From Methanomicrobiales archaeon (lineage in GTDB: Archaea; Halobacteriota; Methanomicrobia; Methanomicrobiales; Methanomicrobiaceae), in NCBI GenBank assembly GCA_012523385.1, contig JAAYIO010000002.1:1-22589 (forward strand): a DNA stretch of 22,589 nucleotides, given 5' to 3'. Under the pieces are notes generated by a model. That model saw only the letters and a list, made by a program, of their open reading frames with translations. It made no database searches and was not told the DNA's origin. Both the position numbers and the translations under genes were made by a program. Shown one piece after another: positions 15,383-22,589 of this stretch (position 1 is its first letter; each line of letters opens with the position of its first letter).

Positions 15383-16771
15383 CTAAATTTCTGACGCAGG
15401 TTCTTCTCTTTTTGGCACTATGAGAAATTTAATCGGCATTTTACCGATTGCATGAGTTGCACATGATATACAAGGATCATACGCACGAATTACCATTTCT
15501 ATCTGGTTCTTACCACTCTCTGAGATAGTACCGTTGGAAATTACTTTTCGTGCAACATTCTCGACACCCTTGTCCATTGCCCAGTTATTCTGGCAGGTTG
15601 CAACAATCAGATTGCATTTTTCAATAAATCCATCGTCATTGACGGTATAATCATGTATGAGTGTTCCACGAGGAGCTTCTATTATACCAACTCCCCGGTT
15701 GTTAACTACCTTATCCACTGGTGTCCGGACATCACCCGATGTAATCGAGGGGTTACTGAGAATTTCTACCGCTCGTTCACAGGATGAGAGGAATTCGATA
15801 TAGCGTGCCGGATTGTATGCCAGTGTTGTCTGAACAAGGCGCCCGAATTTTTCTCTGTATTCCTCAAGAGCTGCATCTGCTGCAGGCGTTCCCATTGAGT
15901 CAACAATATTCAGACGTGCAAGGGGCCCTACTCGGTAAAACCGCCCATCCTTCAAACGGGAAAATTTGAGATATGACCAGTCTTCGGAATACTCTTCGAT
16001 CTTATCCAGGTAATCCTTGCCGGAGAATGACCCAATGGAAGATCCATTTGAGTCAATAATTTTTGCTGTACCTCCACAAACTGAATGTTTGCCATTTTCC
16101 GCCGTTCCCATGAATGCTGTTTCAACAGCACCAAATGAAAGGTCTGTTTTATCCAGAATGTCCCGAGCAATACTCCAGGTGTTCTCAGCTATCTCCGTTG
16201 CTTCTTTTGCCATCCCAAGGAGCTCGGTTCTCTGTGTTTCTGTTATCGCGTGTGACATCCCGCCGGGAATTGCAGATGACGGGTGAATGGGTTTTCCTCC
16301 AATGGCTTCTGTGAGGCGTTGGCCAAATTTCCGGACTTTAATGGCACTTTTTGCAATTTCTGGCTCTTTTTTTACCAAACCAAGGACATTTCTCTCTGTG
16401 GCGGGGGCGTCATGACCTATGAGAAAGTCCGGGGCGGCGAGCATAAAAAAGTGCAGGGAATGTGAGTGAATAAACTGCCCATGCATCAATAGTTCCCTGA
16501 GTTGTTTTCCGGTATTCGGGAGTGTTGCACCGAATATCTGATCACATGCCATGGCCGATGCTACGTGATGGGAGGTTGGACAAATTCCGCATATCCGGGG
16601 AGTAATCCTCGGTGCCTCCTCAACCGCTGCACCAATCATGAATTTTTCAAATCCACGAAGCTCAACGACATTGAAATGTGCACTTTCCACTCCCCCTTTG
16701 TCATCGAGGTCAATACGCACTTCAGCATGTCCTTCAATCCGGGTGACCGGACTGATATTTATTCGGGTCAT
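15383..16771 (-). CDS. [NiFe] hydrogenase large subunit (MvhA/group 3-like)
   Basis: Catalytic subunit carrying the Ni-Fe active site of a cytosolic uptake-type hydrogenase. 462 residues. The nickel ligand motifs are present: RICGICP (Cys61, Cys64) and DPCISCATH (Cys434, Cys437, with His440). SPVTRIEGHAEVRI near the N-terminus is also typical of the family. A 22-residue tail after His440 (starting AIGKMPIKFL) is the peptide that a maturation endopeptidase would remove. The pattern looks closest to F420-non-reducing (Mvh/Vhu) group 3 enzymes, but FrhA-type relatives cannot be excluded by eye. The start overlaps the small-subunit stop (ATGA). No hydrogenase-specific protease gene and no mvhD are in the window. 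Confidence 0.92.
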   Translation of the reverse strand: MTRINISPVTRIEGHAEVRIDLDDKGGVESAHFNVVELRGFEKFMIGAAVEEAPRITPRICGICPTSHHVASAMACDQIFGATLPNTGKQLRELLMHGQFIHSHSLHFFMLAAPDFLIGHDAPATERNVLGLVKKEPEIAKSAIKVRKFGQRLTEAIGGKPIHPSSAIPGGMSHAITETQRTELLGMAKEATEIAENTWSIARDILDKTDLSFGAVETAFMGTAENGKHSVCGGTAKIIDSNGSSIGSFSGKDYLDKIEEYSEDWSYLKFSRLKDGRFYRVGPLARLNIVDSMGTPAADAALEEYREKFGRLVQTTLAYNPARYIEFLSSCERAVEILSNPSITSGDVRTPVDKVVNNRGVGIIEAPRGTLIHDYTVNDDGFIEKCNLIVATCQNNWAMDKGVENVARKVISNGTISESGKNQIEMVIRAYDPCISCATHAIGKMPIKFLIVPKREEPASEI

Positions 16772-17688
16772 CTGTTCCCCTCCTGAGATATGACATCACG
16801 GATTTTTGATATTTCTTTGTCTTCCATTACCTCACTCCCCATCGTAAATGCATACATCGTATGTGCAACATCGTAGAGTTCCTTCTCGATGTCTTTTTTA
16901 GGAATATCGGTCAGATCGGCAATTCTTCGAACCATCAGATTGTGAATGTCTCTGCATGGTTCTCTGATAATGTCAAGAGATGGTCCGTTGCATCCGTGGC
17001 AGGGGATGTTATTTTTTGGGCATGATGCATTGCATCCGCAGAAAGTAACCGGCCCGAGGCAGAGATATCCCTGACCCAACAGGCAGGTATCCCGATCAGG
17101 GATTCCGACATGGCGTCTTTTGAGTGTCCAGTCCTTTACTTCACCCATTTTGCGGTCGCACTCAGAGCAGACCGATTTCCTGGAGAGACTAATCGCATCT
17201 CCCTTAACGAGCGGAAGGATGATCTCTTTCAGGCGATCCTCTTTTGGCGGACAACCCGGAACATAATAATCAATTTTTACCATATCACCAACGGCAAAAA
17301 CGCGGTAGAGAAACTCCGGCACATCATGAGGAATGACGCCATCCTCTTTTACGGTGCCAACTCCCTTATATACCGTTTTAAAGATCTCTTCTCTGTTGCT
17401 CATCATGGAGAGTCCCGATATCCCCCCATAACATGCGCAGGTACCAAGTGCTACAAGCACCTTAGAATTTTTGCGTATTTTTTTCAGACGTTCCTGATTT
17501 TCTGCATTTCGCACAGCCCCTGTTACAAAGGCGATGTCAATACCTTCAGGTGGCTCTTTTACATCCATTATTACCGGAGAATACACAATATCTGCCGCTT
17601 CAACCAGATCCAGAATTGCTTCGTGGAGGTCAAGGACAGCAATTGTGCAGCCGGAACAGCCAGCCAGTTCTTCGATTGCAATCTTCAT
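16768..17688 (-). CDS. [NiFe] hydrogenase small subunit (Fe-S electron-transfer subunit)
   Basis: 306-residue Fe-S subunit passing electrons from the Ni-Fe site. The proximal-cluster ligands are LAGCSGCT (Cys11, Cys14), GTCACYGG (Cys84, Cys86) and PGCPP (Cys146). The C-terminal half has many more cysteines (CSECDRK at 174-177; TCLLGQGYLC, FCGCNASCP and CHGCNGP between 202 and 233) for further 4Fe-4S clusters, as in the F420-non-reducing hydrogenase small subunit. There is no twin-arginine signal, so the enzyme is cytoplasmic. A GGAGAG Shine-Dalgarno precedes the ATG. A V4R-like gene lies 13 bp upstream. Confidence 0.92.
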   Translation of the reverse strand: MKIAIEELAGCSGCTIAVLDLHEAILDLVEAADIVYSPVIMDVKEPPEGIDIAFVTGAVRNAENQERLKKIRKNSKVLVALGTCACYGGISGLSMMSNREEIFKTVYKGVGTVKEDGVIPHDVPEFLYRVFAVGDMVKIDYYVPGCPPKEDRLKEIILPLVKGDAISLSRKSVCSECDRKMGEVKDWTLKRRHVGIPDRDTCLLGQGYLCLGPVTFCGCNASCPKNNIPCHGCNGPSLDIIREPCRDIHNLMVRRIADLTDIPKKDIEKELYDVAHTMYAFTMGSEVMEDKEISKIRDVISQEGNR

Positions 17689-17701
17689 TTGTTTCTCTCC
17701 A

Positions 17702-18265
17702 TTATTTTAGGATCAGTTTTTTGAGGCAGGCATTGGGCCCAGTATGGATAATATCCAGTTTACCGCGTTTTCCGGTGATCTCTTCAACAGCACCAACAAC
17801 ATACCCGCATAATGTCTGACAGTATGGTCCGCCCTGCTCCTGTCCGATTCGTCTCAATGTCTGGCGAACAATGCAGTCATGGAACACCAGATAGATGTAT
17901 GTCCCGCTTTCATCATTCACGATGTAATTTTCCTGGTCTCCGCGCTTCCATGGTTCAAAGGAATACTGCCCATGGAGAATGTATGAGAGTTCGCGGAGCG
18001 CATCTTCTACGTCATCCTTTTTCTCAAAGTACTTCGCGACTTCATGGCCGAATTTCTTGCCCGCACGGTACGTAACCGCATTTGCTCCCCTGCCGGCAAT
18101 CTCCTCCAGAGATTTAATGATATAGCCGTTCATCTGCATGAGCCCATGCAACGTTACCTCAAATTCTGAAGCCGGGGGGTCGCATCGCAATGGCACATCT
18201 TCTGCTTTAAAGACATGATCCGTTTTGAACTGCCGTTTTGCTTCGTCAATATAGCTTGCAGGCAT
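17702..18265 (-). CDS. V4R-like (Bet3/4-vinyl-reductase-type) ligand-binding protein
   Basis: 187-residue cytoplasmic protein. The order LHGLMQMNGYIIKSLEEIAG, then TYRAGKKFGHEV and, in the C-terminal part, HDCIVRQTLRRIGQEQGGPY followed by QTLCGYVVGAVEEITG and HTGPNACLKKLIL resembles the V4R domain, which binds small hydrophobic ligands and whose fold is shared with eukaryotic Bet3 of TRAPP. Cysteines in the C-terminal part could bind a metal. It lies between the ferredoxin gene (2 bp) and the hydrogenase small subunit (13 bp), so it probably acts with that enzyme as sensor or accessory factor (inference). GGTGAT precedes the ATG at 18265 by 6 nt. The V4R assignment is by eye and not certain. 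Confidence 0.75.
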   Translation of the reverse strand: MPASYIDEAKRQFKTDHVFKAEDVPLRCDPPASEFEVTLHGLMQMNGYIIKSLEEIAGRGANAVTYRAGKKFGHEVAKYFEKKDDVEDALRELSYILHGQYSFEPWKRGDQENYIVNDESGTYIYLVFHDCIVRQTLRRIGQEQGGPYCQTLCGYVVGAVEEITGKRGKLDIIHTGPNACLKKLILK

Positions 18266-18267
18266 CT

Positions 18268-18513
18268 TTAGATCACCTTTTGGAGCATGTTACAAACCTT
18301 CATACTAATGTACATTCTTCTCGATGGCACAGCACCGATGTGTTCAAGAGCCTGAGCCGGGCAGATTTCATGGCACGACAGGCACCCCATACAGTTTTCC
18401 GGGTGCGCCGGAGAACAAACCCCATCCTTTAATTGAAGTACTTCCATTGGACAGTCTTTAACGCAAAGACCGCAACCAACGCAGGCATCTTCGTCAACCT
18501 TGATTTCTATCAT
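18268..18513 (-). CDS. 2[4Fe-4S] ferredoxin
   Basis: 81-residue ferredoxin with two CxxCxxCxxxC clusters: CVGCGLCVKDCP (Cys11, 14, 17, 21) and CMGCLSCHEICP (Cys41, 44, 47, 51). A tail of about 28 residues follows, ending MYISMKVCNMLQKVI with an extra Cys74. It is the first gene of the hydrogenase/pilus unit and probably carries electrons to or from the hydrogenase, as a polyferredoxin-like module. The start is the ATG at 18513; AAGGG is a possible Shine-Dalgarno 8-12 nt before it. Identification is firm; the electron partner is inferred from position. Confidence 0.94.
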   Translation of the reverse strand: MIEIKVDEDACVGCGLCVKDCPMEVLQLKDGVCSPAHPENCMGCLSCHEICPAQALEHIGAVPSRRMYISMKVCNMLQKVI

Positions 18514-18570
18514 ATGTCAACCCTTCTGAAAGAGAAGAACCCAGATTCTCATCACAGGTTCAACAGCAAT

Positions 18571-18593
18571 AATTAAATGGTGTGATTAATCAC
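18571..18593 (-). promoter_or_regulatory. Candidate promoter and operator for the hydrogenase-pilus unit
   Basis: On the minus strand ATTTAATT (18571-18578) is a TATA-like element about 60 bp before the ferredoxin ATG. Directly beyond it, at 18582-18593, lies a perfect 12-bp palindrome, GTGATTAATCAC, in the position of a BRE/activator site. A regulator bound there would contact the promoter. The palindrome is seen directly; the role is inference. Confidence 0.45.
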
Positions 18594-18644
18594 TAAAAAT
18601 GCTTCCGATGGATGTTCGGGGATTATTATTTATAGTAATATTAA

Positions 18645-18685
18645 AATTAACGCACAAATATAGATTTATTGGCACAATTAACGCA
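18645..18685 (+). repeat. Direct repeat AATTAACGCA with inverted copy downstream
   Basis: AATTAACGCA occurs at 18645-18654 and 18676-18685, 31 bp apart (about three helical turns). An inverted partial copy, CGTTAAT, is at 18726-18732. The two copies lie just upstream of the TATA element for the peptidase gene. This pattern suits a regulator binding on one DNA face. Confidence 0.55.
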
Positions 18686-18697
18686 AGGATTAAAAAC

Positions 18698-18709
18698 ATT
18701 TATATATTC
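18698..18709 (+). promoter_or_regulatory. TATA box for the prepilin peptidase operon
   Basis: ATTTATATATTC is a strong archaeal TATA-type element. A transcription start would be expected near 18730, giving a short leader before the start codon of the peptidase gene at 18768 or 18786. Confidence 0.6.
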
Positions 18710-18767
18710 CTATATTAATTATTATCGTTAATCGTTGTAATATGCTATTTCCACATGCCGATCAATC

Positions 18768-19604
18768 GTGATATTAAGTAAAGAGATGCCAAATCAACTA
18801 ATGATTATGATATATCCTGCTCTTTTACTCTCTTCAGCGGCTGTTGCTTTGACTCTTCTGTATGCGTCAGTGCTTGACCTGCGTGAACGAAGGGTTCCTT
18901 TTAAGACATGGTACCCCATGCTTTTCATTGCCGTTCCCATGGCAGTGTTGACGTATATAGGATTATTTACTGATTCATTCCGGTTTGCATCAGGTCTCTT
19001 ACTCCTTTCAGCAATACTCTGTGCGTGTTATTATTTTGGTTCAGCGTATCTGCATCTTTTTGGAGGTGCGGACGCATGGGCAATGATATTCATAACTGCG
19101 TGTATCCCTCTTTTTCCTATTGAGCCGTATGCCGGTTACCCCATCATTGCATTTTTCCCCCTGTCGGTTATCCTTAATGCAGTTCTTCTGAATCTTGTGA
19201 CACCTCTGGCCATATTCGCGGTTAACTGTTTCAGGAGAAACCGCGGGCCACTTCGATATATGTTTGTAGGGTTTCCCGTTGATGGAAATACCATTCAGGA
19301 TGAATTTGGATTTGTTATGGAGGAGTTTACTGAAAATGAAGAGGGTATGATCACGCGCCGGTACCTCTCTTTTTGGGAAGCGATTCGCAGAATGATTCGA
19401 GGGGAGCGAAGATTGTATACCCGGGATTTTAAACGAGACCCTGATGAGTACAAAGAAGAGCTGAGATTATATCGAAAAGCGGGGACCGTTTGGATATCTT
19501 ATGGCGTTCCCTTTATTCTTCCGATTTGTGCGGGTTTCCTTACGGCGATATTTATTGGTGATATTATGAGTATACTCATACAGGTACTTTCAGGAGTTGT
19601 CTGA
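18768..19604 (+). CDS. A24-family prepilin/archaellin peptidase
   Basis: Aspartic membrane protease that cleaves class III signal peptides of archaeal pilins or archaellins (FlaK/PibD type). The two catalytic Asp motifs are visible: ASVLDLRERRVP (Asp37) and LFGGADAWA (GGAD at 99-102, Asp102). Several hydrophobic segments occur near 17-37, 46-66, 76-90, 103-120 and 123-150, plus a last one near 250-275. Between the last two lies a soluble region (about 153-245) ending KRDPDEYKEELRLYRKAG, typical of the C-terminal domain in related archaeal A24 peptidases. The start may be GTG 18768 or ATG 18786 or 18801. It is divergent from the pilus unit whose pilins it could process. No pilin gene is in the window. 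Confidence 0.9.
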   Translation: MILSKEMPNQLMIMIYPALLLSSAAVALTLLYASVLDLRERRVPFKTWYPMLFIAVPMAVLTYIGLFTDSFRFASGLLLLSAILCACYYFGSAYLHLFGGADAWAMIFITACIPLFPIEPYAGYPIIAFFPLSVILNAVLLNLVTPLAIFAVNCFRRNRGPLRYMFVGFPVDGNTIQDEFGFVMEEFTENEEGMITRRYLSFWEAIRRMIRGERRLYTRDFKRDPDEYKEELRLYRKAGTVWISYGVPFILPICAGFLTAIFIGDIMSILIQVLSGVV

Positions 19605-19607
19605 TTA

Positions 19608-19976
19608 ATGGATATTAACTACAACGAATCAGGACTTGTTCCGGTAATAGCGCAGGATGCAACAACAGGGCGTGTGCTGATGCTCGCATATGCAAATGGT
19701 GAGGCTCTCTCGTTGTCTCAGTCAACGGGATATGCACATTACTTTTCCCGCAGCAGAAATAAAATCTGGAAAAAAGGTGAATTATCAGGCCATTTTCAGA
19801 AAATAGAGGCAATTCGGGTAGATTGTGATGCTGACACCCTCCTCTACATAGTGCATCAGACGGGTGCGCCCTGTCATACCGGATATGAAACATGTTTTTT
19901 CCGTGAACTGGGTGGAAAAATAGTTGCGCGGCAGTTGGTTGATCCGGATGAGGTATATGATAAAAAGGATGAGTGA
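19608..19976 (+). CDS. hisI: Phosphoribosyl-AMP cyclohydrolase (HisI)
   Basis: Third step of histidine synthesis: hydrolytic opening of phosphoribosyl-AMP, a zinc- and magnesium-dependent cytosolic enzyme. The 122-residue protein has the family hallmarks: RVLMLAYAN, YFSRSRNKIWKKGELSGH, VDCDADTLLYIVHQTG (Cys73, with Asp72, Asp74, Asp76 for Mg) and GAPCHTGYETCFF (Cys89 and Cys96, zinc ligands). It starts 3 bp after the peptidase stop and ends overlapping a possible GTG start of the next gene (GTGA), so it is in an operon with functionally unrelated genes. It has no HisE domain fused, as is usual in archaea. Firm call. Confidence 0.96.
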   Translation: MDINYNESGLVPVIAQDATTGRVLMLAYANGEALSLSQSTGYAHYFSRSRNKIWKKGELSGHFQKIEAIRVDCDADTLLYIVHQTGAPCHTGYETCFFRELGGKIVARQLVDPDEVYDKKDE

Positions 19977-20002
19977 CATCATATAAGGTTGGTGATATTT
20001 TT

Positions 20003-21487
20003 ATGATATTGGTACCCGATACAAGCGTTGTAATAGACGGACGCATCACCTCCATGATACGGGAGGGCGAATATAACGGTTCTACAATAATAATACCGGA
20101 AGCTGTTGTGGCTGAACTTGAATCACAGGCAAATCAGGGAAGGGAAATAGGATTTAGTGGTTTAATTGAACTCCAGCGACTATCAGATCTGGCTCATGAA
20201 GGAATAATCAAATTGCAGTATGTGGGTAAGCGGCCCAGCCTTGAACACGTAAAAATGGCGAGTGGCGGAGAGATCGATGCACTTATTCGGAGTGTTGCAC
20301 TGGAATATGAGGGCGCTCAGTTCATCACCAGTGATATTGTGCAGGCCGAGGTTGCAAAGGCGAAAGGTCTGGATGTGCTGTATCTCAAACCTCAGATCGG
20401 GGATTTTTCACCCCTGAGTCTGGACCAGTTTTTTGATGAGACAACGATATCTGTCCATCTAAAGGAACGGGTAAAACCTACCGCGCGAAAAGGAACCATC
20501 GAAAAGTCAGAGATTGTGTTTCTTCGTGACTCCCCACTTTCCGAGTATGAACTTCGGCAGATGGCACAGGAGATACTTGAACGGGCCAAACGCGATCCTG
20601 ATGGATTTATTGAATTTGAACGAAAGGGAGTTACGGTAGTCCAGATCGGTTCGATGAGAATTGCCATTGCACGGCGGCCATTTTCTGACGGAATGGAAAT
20701 TACTGCATTCAGACCCGTTCTCAGAAAACAGTATGACTCAAGTTTACTTTCAGCTGAGATAAAAACGCGCCTGGCTCAGAAATCATCGGGAATTCTTATT
20801 GCAGGCCCTCCCGGCTCCGGAAAAACCACGGTGGCCCAGAGCATTACGTCTTATCTTCTGATGTCCGGGCATCGGGTATGCACGATGGAAAATCCCCGCG
20901 ATCTTCAGGTGCCTGATTCAGTCACACAGTTTTCCGCACTTGAAGGAAGCATGAAGAAGACCGGGGAAGTGCTGACTCTCATACGTCCGGACTATGTGAT
21001 TTTTGATGAAATCCGTGGAGATGAAGATTTTCAGGCATATGCTGATATGCGCCTTTCAGGAGTCAGAATCATTGGCGTTGTCCATTCTCAGACGCCCTGT
21101 GATGCCCTGCAGCGGTTTCTCAATCGGGTTGACTTCAGTACTGTAGCAAATGTGATTGATACCCTGATATTTGTTGATGAAAAAGCAAAAATATCTGTGT
21201 ATGAGATGGGTCTGATTGTTGGGAAACCAACCGGAATGCAGGATATACCCAATAGTTGCCCCATTATCCGACTTTCGCGCGCTATAGATAGTGCTACCAT
21301 GTGCGATGTATTCTCTTATCAAGGACGAGTTATTGTTCTGCCTTCGGAGATACATGAAATACCGCCTGCTCCTCAGCAGAAAAAAGAACAACCGTCTGTA
21401 CCGGAGATGACAAAAGACGTTCCGGAAAAGAAAGAGGAAGGTGTTAAGGAAGAAGAGAACCTTGCATGGAAGATCGCAGCGCGTTAA
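20003..21487 (+). CDS. PIN-domain ATPase (N-terminal part of PIN-ATPase-KH protein, interrupted by TAA)
   Basis: Archaeal protein of the PIN-PilT-type ATPase-KH family, probably acting on RNA. The start is the ATG at 20003, with GGTGAT 6 nt upstream; the GTG at 19973 would add 10 residues. A PIN nuclease domain occupies about 1-130 (VPDTSVVIDG, Asp6; Glu39; Asp92; TSD, Asp111). A P-loop ATPase follows, with Walker A GPPGSGKTT (268-276) and Walker B YVIFDEIRG (331-339). A charged linker (453-487) leads to ENLAWKIAAR, where TAA at 21485-21487 ends the frame. The same frame continues directly with the expected IKQELGRFTDG and KH domain. GAA to TAA by one base would explain it. The truncated product keeps both enzyme domains. 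Confidence 0.9.
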   Translation: MILVPDTSVVIDGRITSMIREGEYNGSTIIIPEAVVAELESQANQGREIGFSGLIELQRLSDLAHEGIIKLQYVGKRPSLEHVKMASGGEIDALIRSVALEYEGAQFITSDIVQAEVAKAKGLDVLYLKPQIGDFSPLSLDQFFDETTISVHLKERVKPTARKGTIEKSEIVFLRDSPLSEYELRQMAQEILERAKRDPDGFIEFERKGVTVVQIGSMRIAIARRPFSDGMEITAFRPVLRKQYDSSLLSAEIKTRLAQKSSGILIAGPPGSGKTTVAQSITSYLLMSGHRVCTMENPRDLQVPDSVTQFSALEGSMKKTGEVLTLIRPDYVIFDEIRGDEDFQAYADMRLSGVRIIGVVHSQTPCDALQRFLNRVDFSTVANVIDTLIFVDEKAKISVYEMGLIVGKPTGMQDIPNSCPIIRLSRAIDSATMCDVFSYQGRVIVLPSEIHEIPPAPQQKKEQPSVPEMTKDVPEKKEEGVKEEENLAWKIAAR

Positions 21488-21961
21488 ATTAAGCAGGAAT
21501 TAGGACGGTTTACGGACGGGCCGATTGAAGTAAAAATGCTCTCCGACAACAAGGCTGTTGTGTATATTGATGACAGGGATGTGCCCGCTGCAATTGGTAA
21601 GGGAGGAAAGAACGTTGCAGGTATTGTCAATAAGCTGAGTGTTGGTATTGACATCAAGCCGCTATCTGAATTCAGGCCGGTAAATAATGAGGTTTCTGAG
21701 GACGGTATGCCATCGGGAGAAAGTTTTGCTTCACATGGGCGGTCCATTGATCTTACGGTCGACAAGAAGGAACTTATCGTCAGGTCACCAGAAAACAGCG
21801 GAAGAATCGTTGATGTATCTGGGGGAAAAGAATACCTTTTCACTGCAACGGTGAGTGATAGTGGGGATTTTAAAATGTCAAAGACCAGTGGAATTGCACA
21901 GGACATGTTGCGCCGGCATAAGGAGGGTGAGTCAATTTGCCTAAAGCCGGTGGGAAACTAA
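21488..21961 (+). pseudogene. C-terminal KH-domain part of PIN-ATPase-KH gene, cut off by TAA
   Basis: In-frame continuation after the TAA at 21485-21487. It reads IKQELGRFTDGPIEVKMLS, then KAVVYIDDRDVPAAIGKGGK, giving the KH signature IGKGG. More conserved residues follow (IVNKLSVGIDIKPL) and a C-terminal region ends SICLKPVGN. In complete family members this KH domain is part of the same polypeptide. An internal ATG at 21536 could start a separate 141-residue KH protein, but it has no obvious Shine-Dalgarno. The intact frame after the stop and lack of other lesions suggest a recent mutation or a sequencing error. The KH domain normally binds single-stranded RNA. Confidence 0.8.
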
Positions 21962-22016
21962 CTTTATTTTTGGAAACAATATTTTAGGGATTACCTTTCA
22001 AAAGTGGGGCAATAGA

Positions 22017-22589
22017 ATGCAATTATTTGATATGGAAAACTTTGAAGACAAATATAAGAAAATTTGGCGGTCGCAGTTTGAATCAGACCCTGGTACAGCC
22101 GAGAAATTCTATCTGAATGTTGCCTATCCCTATCCGTCCGGTGCCATGCACATCGGCCATGGGAGAACCTACATTGTACCTGATGTTATCGGGCGATTCT
22201 GGAGAATGAAAGGGCGTCAGGTCCTGTATCCCATGGCTTTCCATGTTACCGGAACTCCTGTCATTGGTATCTCACGGAGGATTGCGGCACGGGATGAAAA
22301 GACAATCCGGCTCTATACCGATCTCTACCGGGTTCCCCAGGAGACGCTGGATTCGTTTGTCGACCCGATGGCGATTGTAGATTATTTCAGCCGGGAATAT
22401 GAGCGGGTAATGAGCCGGTGCGGTCTTTCCATTGACTGGAGAAGGCGGTTTACCACTGTTGATCCCACCTATTCCAAGTTTATTGAATGGCAGTATCTTC
22501 ACCTGCATGACCAGAACAGGGTAGTGCGGGGCGCTCATCCGGTAAAATACTGTATGGGATGCGACAACCCTGTCGGAGACCATGACCTC
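22017..22589 (+). CDS. leuS: Leucyl-tRNA synthetase, archaeal type (3' end outside window)
   Basis: Class I aminoacyl-tRNA synthetase charging tRNA-Leu. Only the first 191 codons are present. The N-terminus reads MENFEDKYKKIWRSQFESD, then VAYPYPSGAMHIGHGRTY, giving the HIGH motif at 45-48. MAFHVTGTPVIG follows at about 84-95 and SIDWRRRFTT at about 141-150; YCMGC near the end starts a zinc-binding motif. The pattern is of the archaeal/eukaryotic LeuRS type. The ATG at 22017 lies 55 bp after the previous stop. The spacer has T-rich stretches and ATATTTTAGG, possibly a TATA element, and GTGGGG before the start. Confident identification. Confidence 0.94.
   Translation, partial: MQLFDMENFEDKYKKIWRSQFESDPGTAEKFYLNVAYPYPSGAMHIGHGRTYIVPDVIGRFWRMKGRQVLYPMAFHVTGTPVIGISRRIAARDEKTIRLYTDLYRVPQETLDSFVDPMAIVDYFSREYERVMSRCGLSIDWRRRFTTVDPTYSKFIEWQYLHLHDQNRVVRGAHPVKYCMGCDNPVGDHDL

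Noticed and set aside
17110..17724. Long plus-strand open frame of 204 codons
   Set aside because: It lies opposite the hydrogenase small subunit and V4R genes, with composition of an antisense shadow; no recognisable domain.
21485..21487. TAA as a recoded codon
   Set aside because: Known stop-codon recoding in methanogens uses TAG (pyrrolysine) or TGA (selenocysteine), not TAA; a substitution or a sequencing error is simpler.
1..22589. tRNA or rRNA genes, CRISPR arrays, insertion sequences
   Set aside because: No cloverleaf-like tRNA, rRNA segment, regular spacer-repeat array or transposase was recognised on reading both strands; small structured RNAs could be missed without a covariance-model search.

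Overview
The window comes from a methanogenic archaeon, most likely of the order Methanomicrobiales. The evidence is archaeal aIF1, an archaeal-type leucyl-tRNA synthetase, an HVO_0476-type zinc protein, a DUF371 protein, a PIN-ATPase-KH protein, a cytosolic [NiFe] hydrogenase resembling the F420-non-reducing type, and archaeal Tad/GspF secretion genes. Base composition is moderate. Genes are densely packed, and many starts are preceded by Shine-Dalgarno sequences of the GGAGGTG/GGTGAT type. Others appear leaderless, with only a TATA-like element upstream. I infer the order from gene content and cannot name the species.

Layout. Positions 1-1278 (+): exonuclease VII, xseA (5' end outside the window) and xseB. 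Positions 1211-6835: a mosaic of short, mostly convergent or divergent single genes. These are DUF371, an HVO_0476-type zinc protein, a thioredoxin-like protein, a membrane-anchored FKBP-like protein, a broken hsp20 running into a CBS-ParB protein, a sugar-nucleotide pyrophosphorylase, a YkgJ-type cysteine-cluster protein and a small Cys-rich protein. Positions 6809-8314 (-): cobyric acid synthase. Positions 8479-8784 (+): aIF1.

Positions 8829-18513 (-) form the most notable part: ten closely spaced genes with no gap over about 32 bp. In transcription order they are a 2[4Fe-4S] ferredoxin, a V4R-like protein, hydrogenase small and large subunits, a roadblock/LC7 protein, a protein with a second roadblock domain, a protein sharing that protein's N-terminal domain and carrying a C-terminal beta-sandwich, a Tad/GspE-type ATPase with a long acidic N-terminus, and two TadC-like membrane proteins. 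The unit ends at a bidirectional T/A-rich terminator shared with aIF1. The layout suggests that a type IV pilus or secretion machine is co-expressed with a hydrogenase and with roadblock regulators, although no small GTPase lies in the window. The ATPase N-terminus holds about nine copies of a short hydrophobic motif between acidic linkers.

A 254-bp AT-rich divergent control region (18514-18767), with direct repeats and a palindrome, separates this unit from a rightward operon: an A24 prepilin/archaellin peptidase, hisI, and a PIN-ATPase-KH gene interrupted by an in-frame TAA. leuS follows and runs off the end.

Two genes carry lesions in this sequence (hsp20: in-frame TGA plus a one-base shift in an A7 run; PIN-ATPase-KH: in-frame TAA). 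These could be real decay or sequencing errors. Four of the five convergent gene pairs overlap at their 3' ends.
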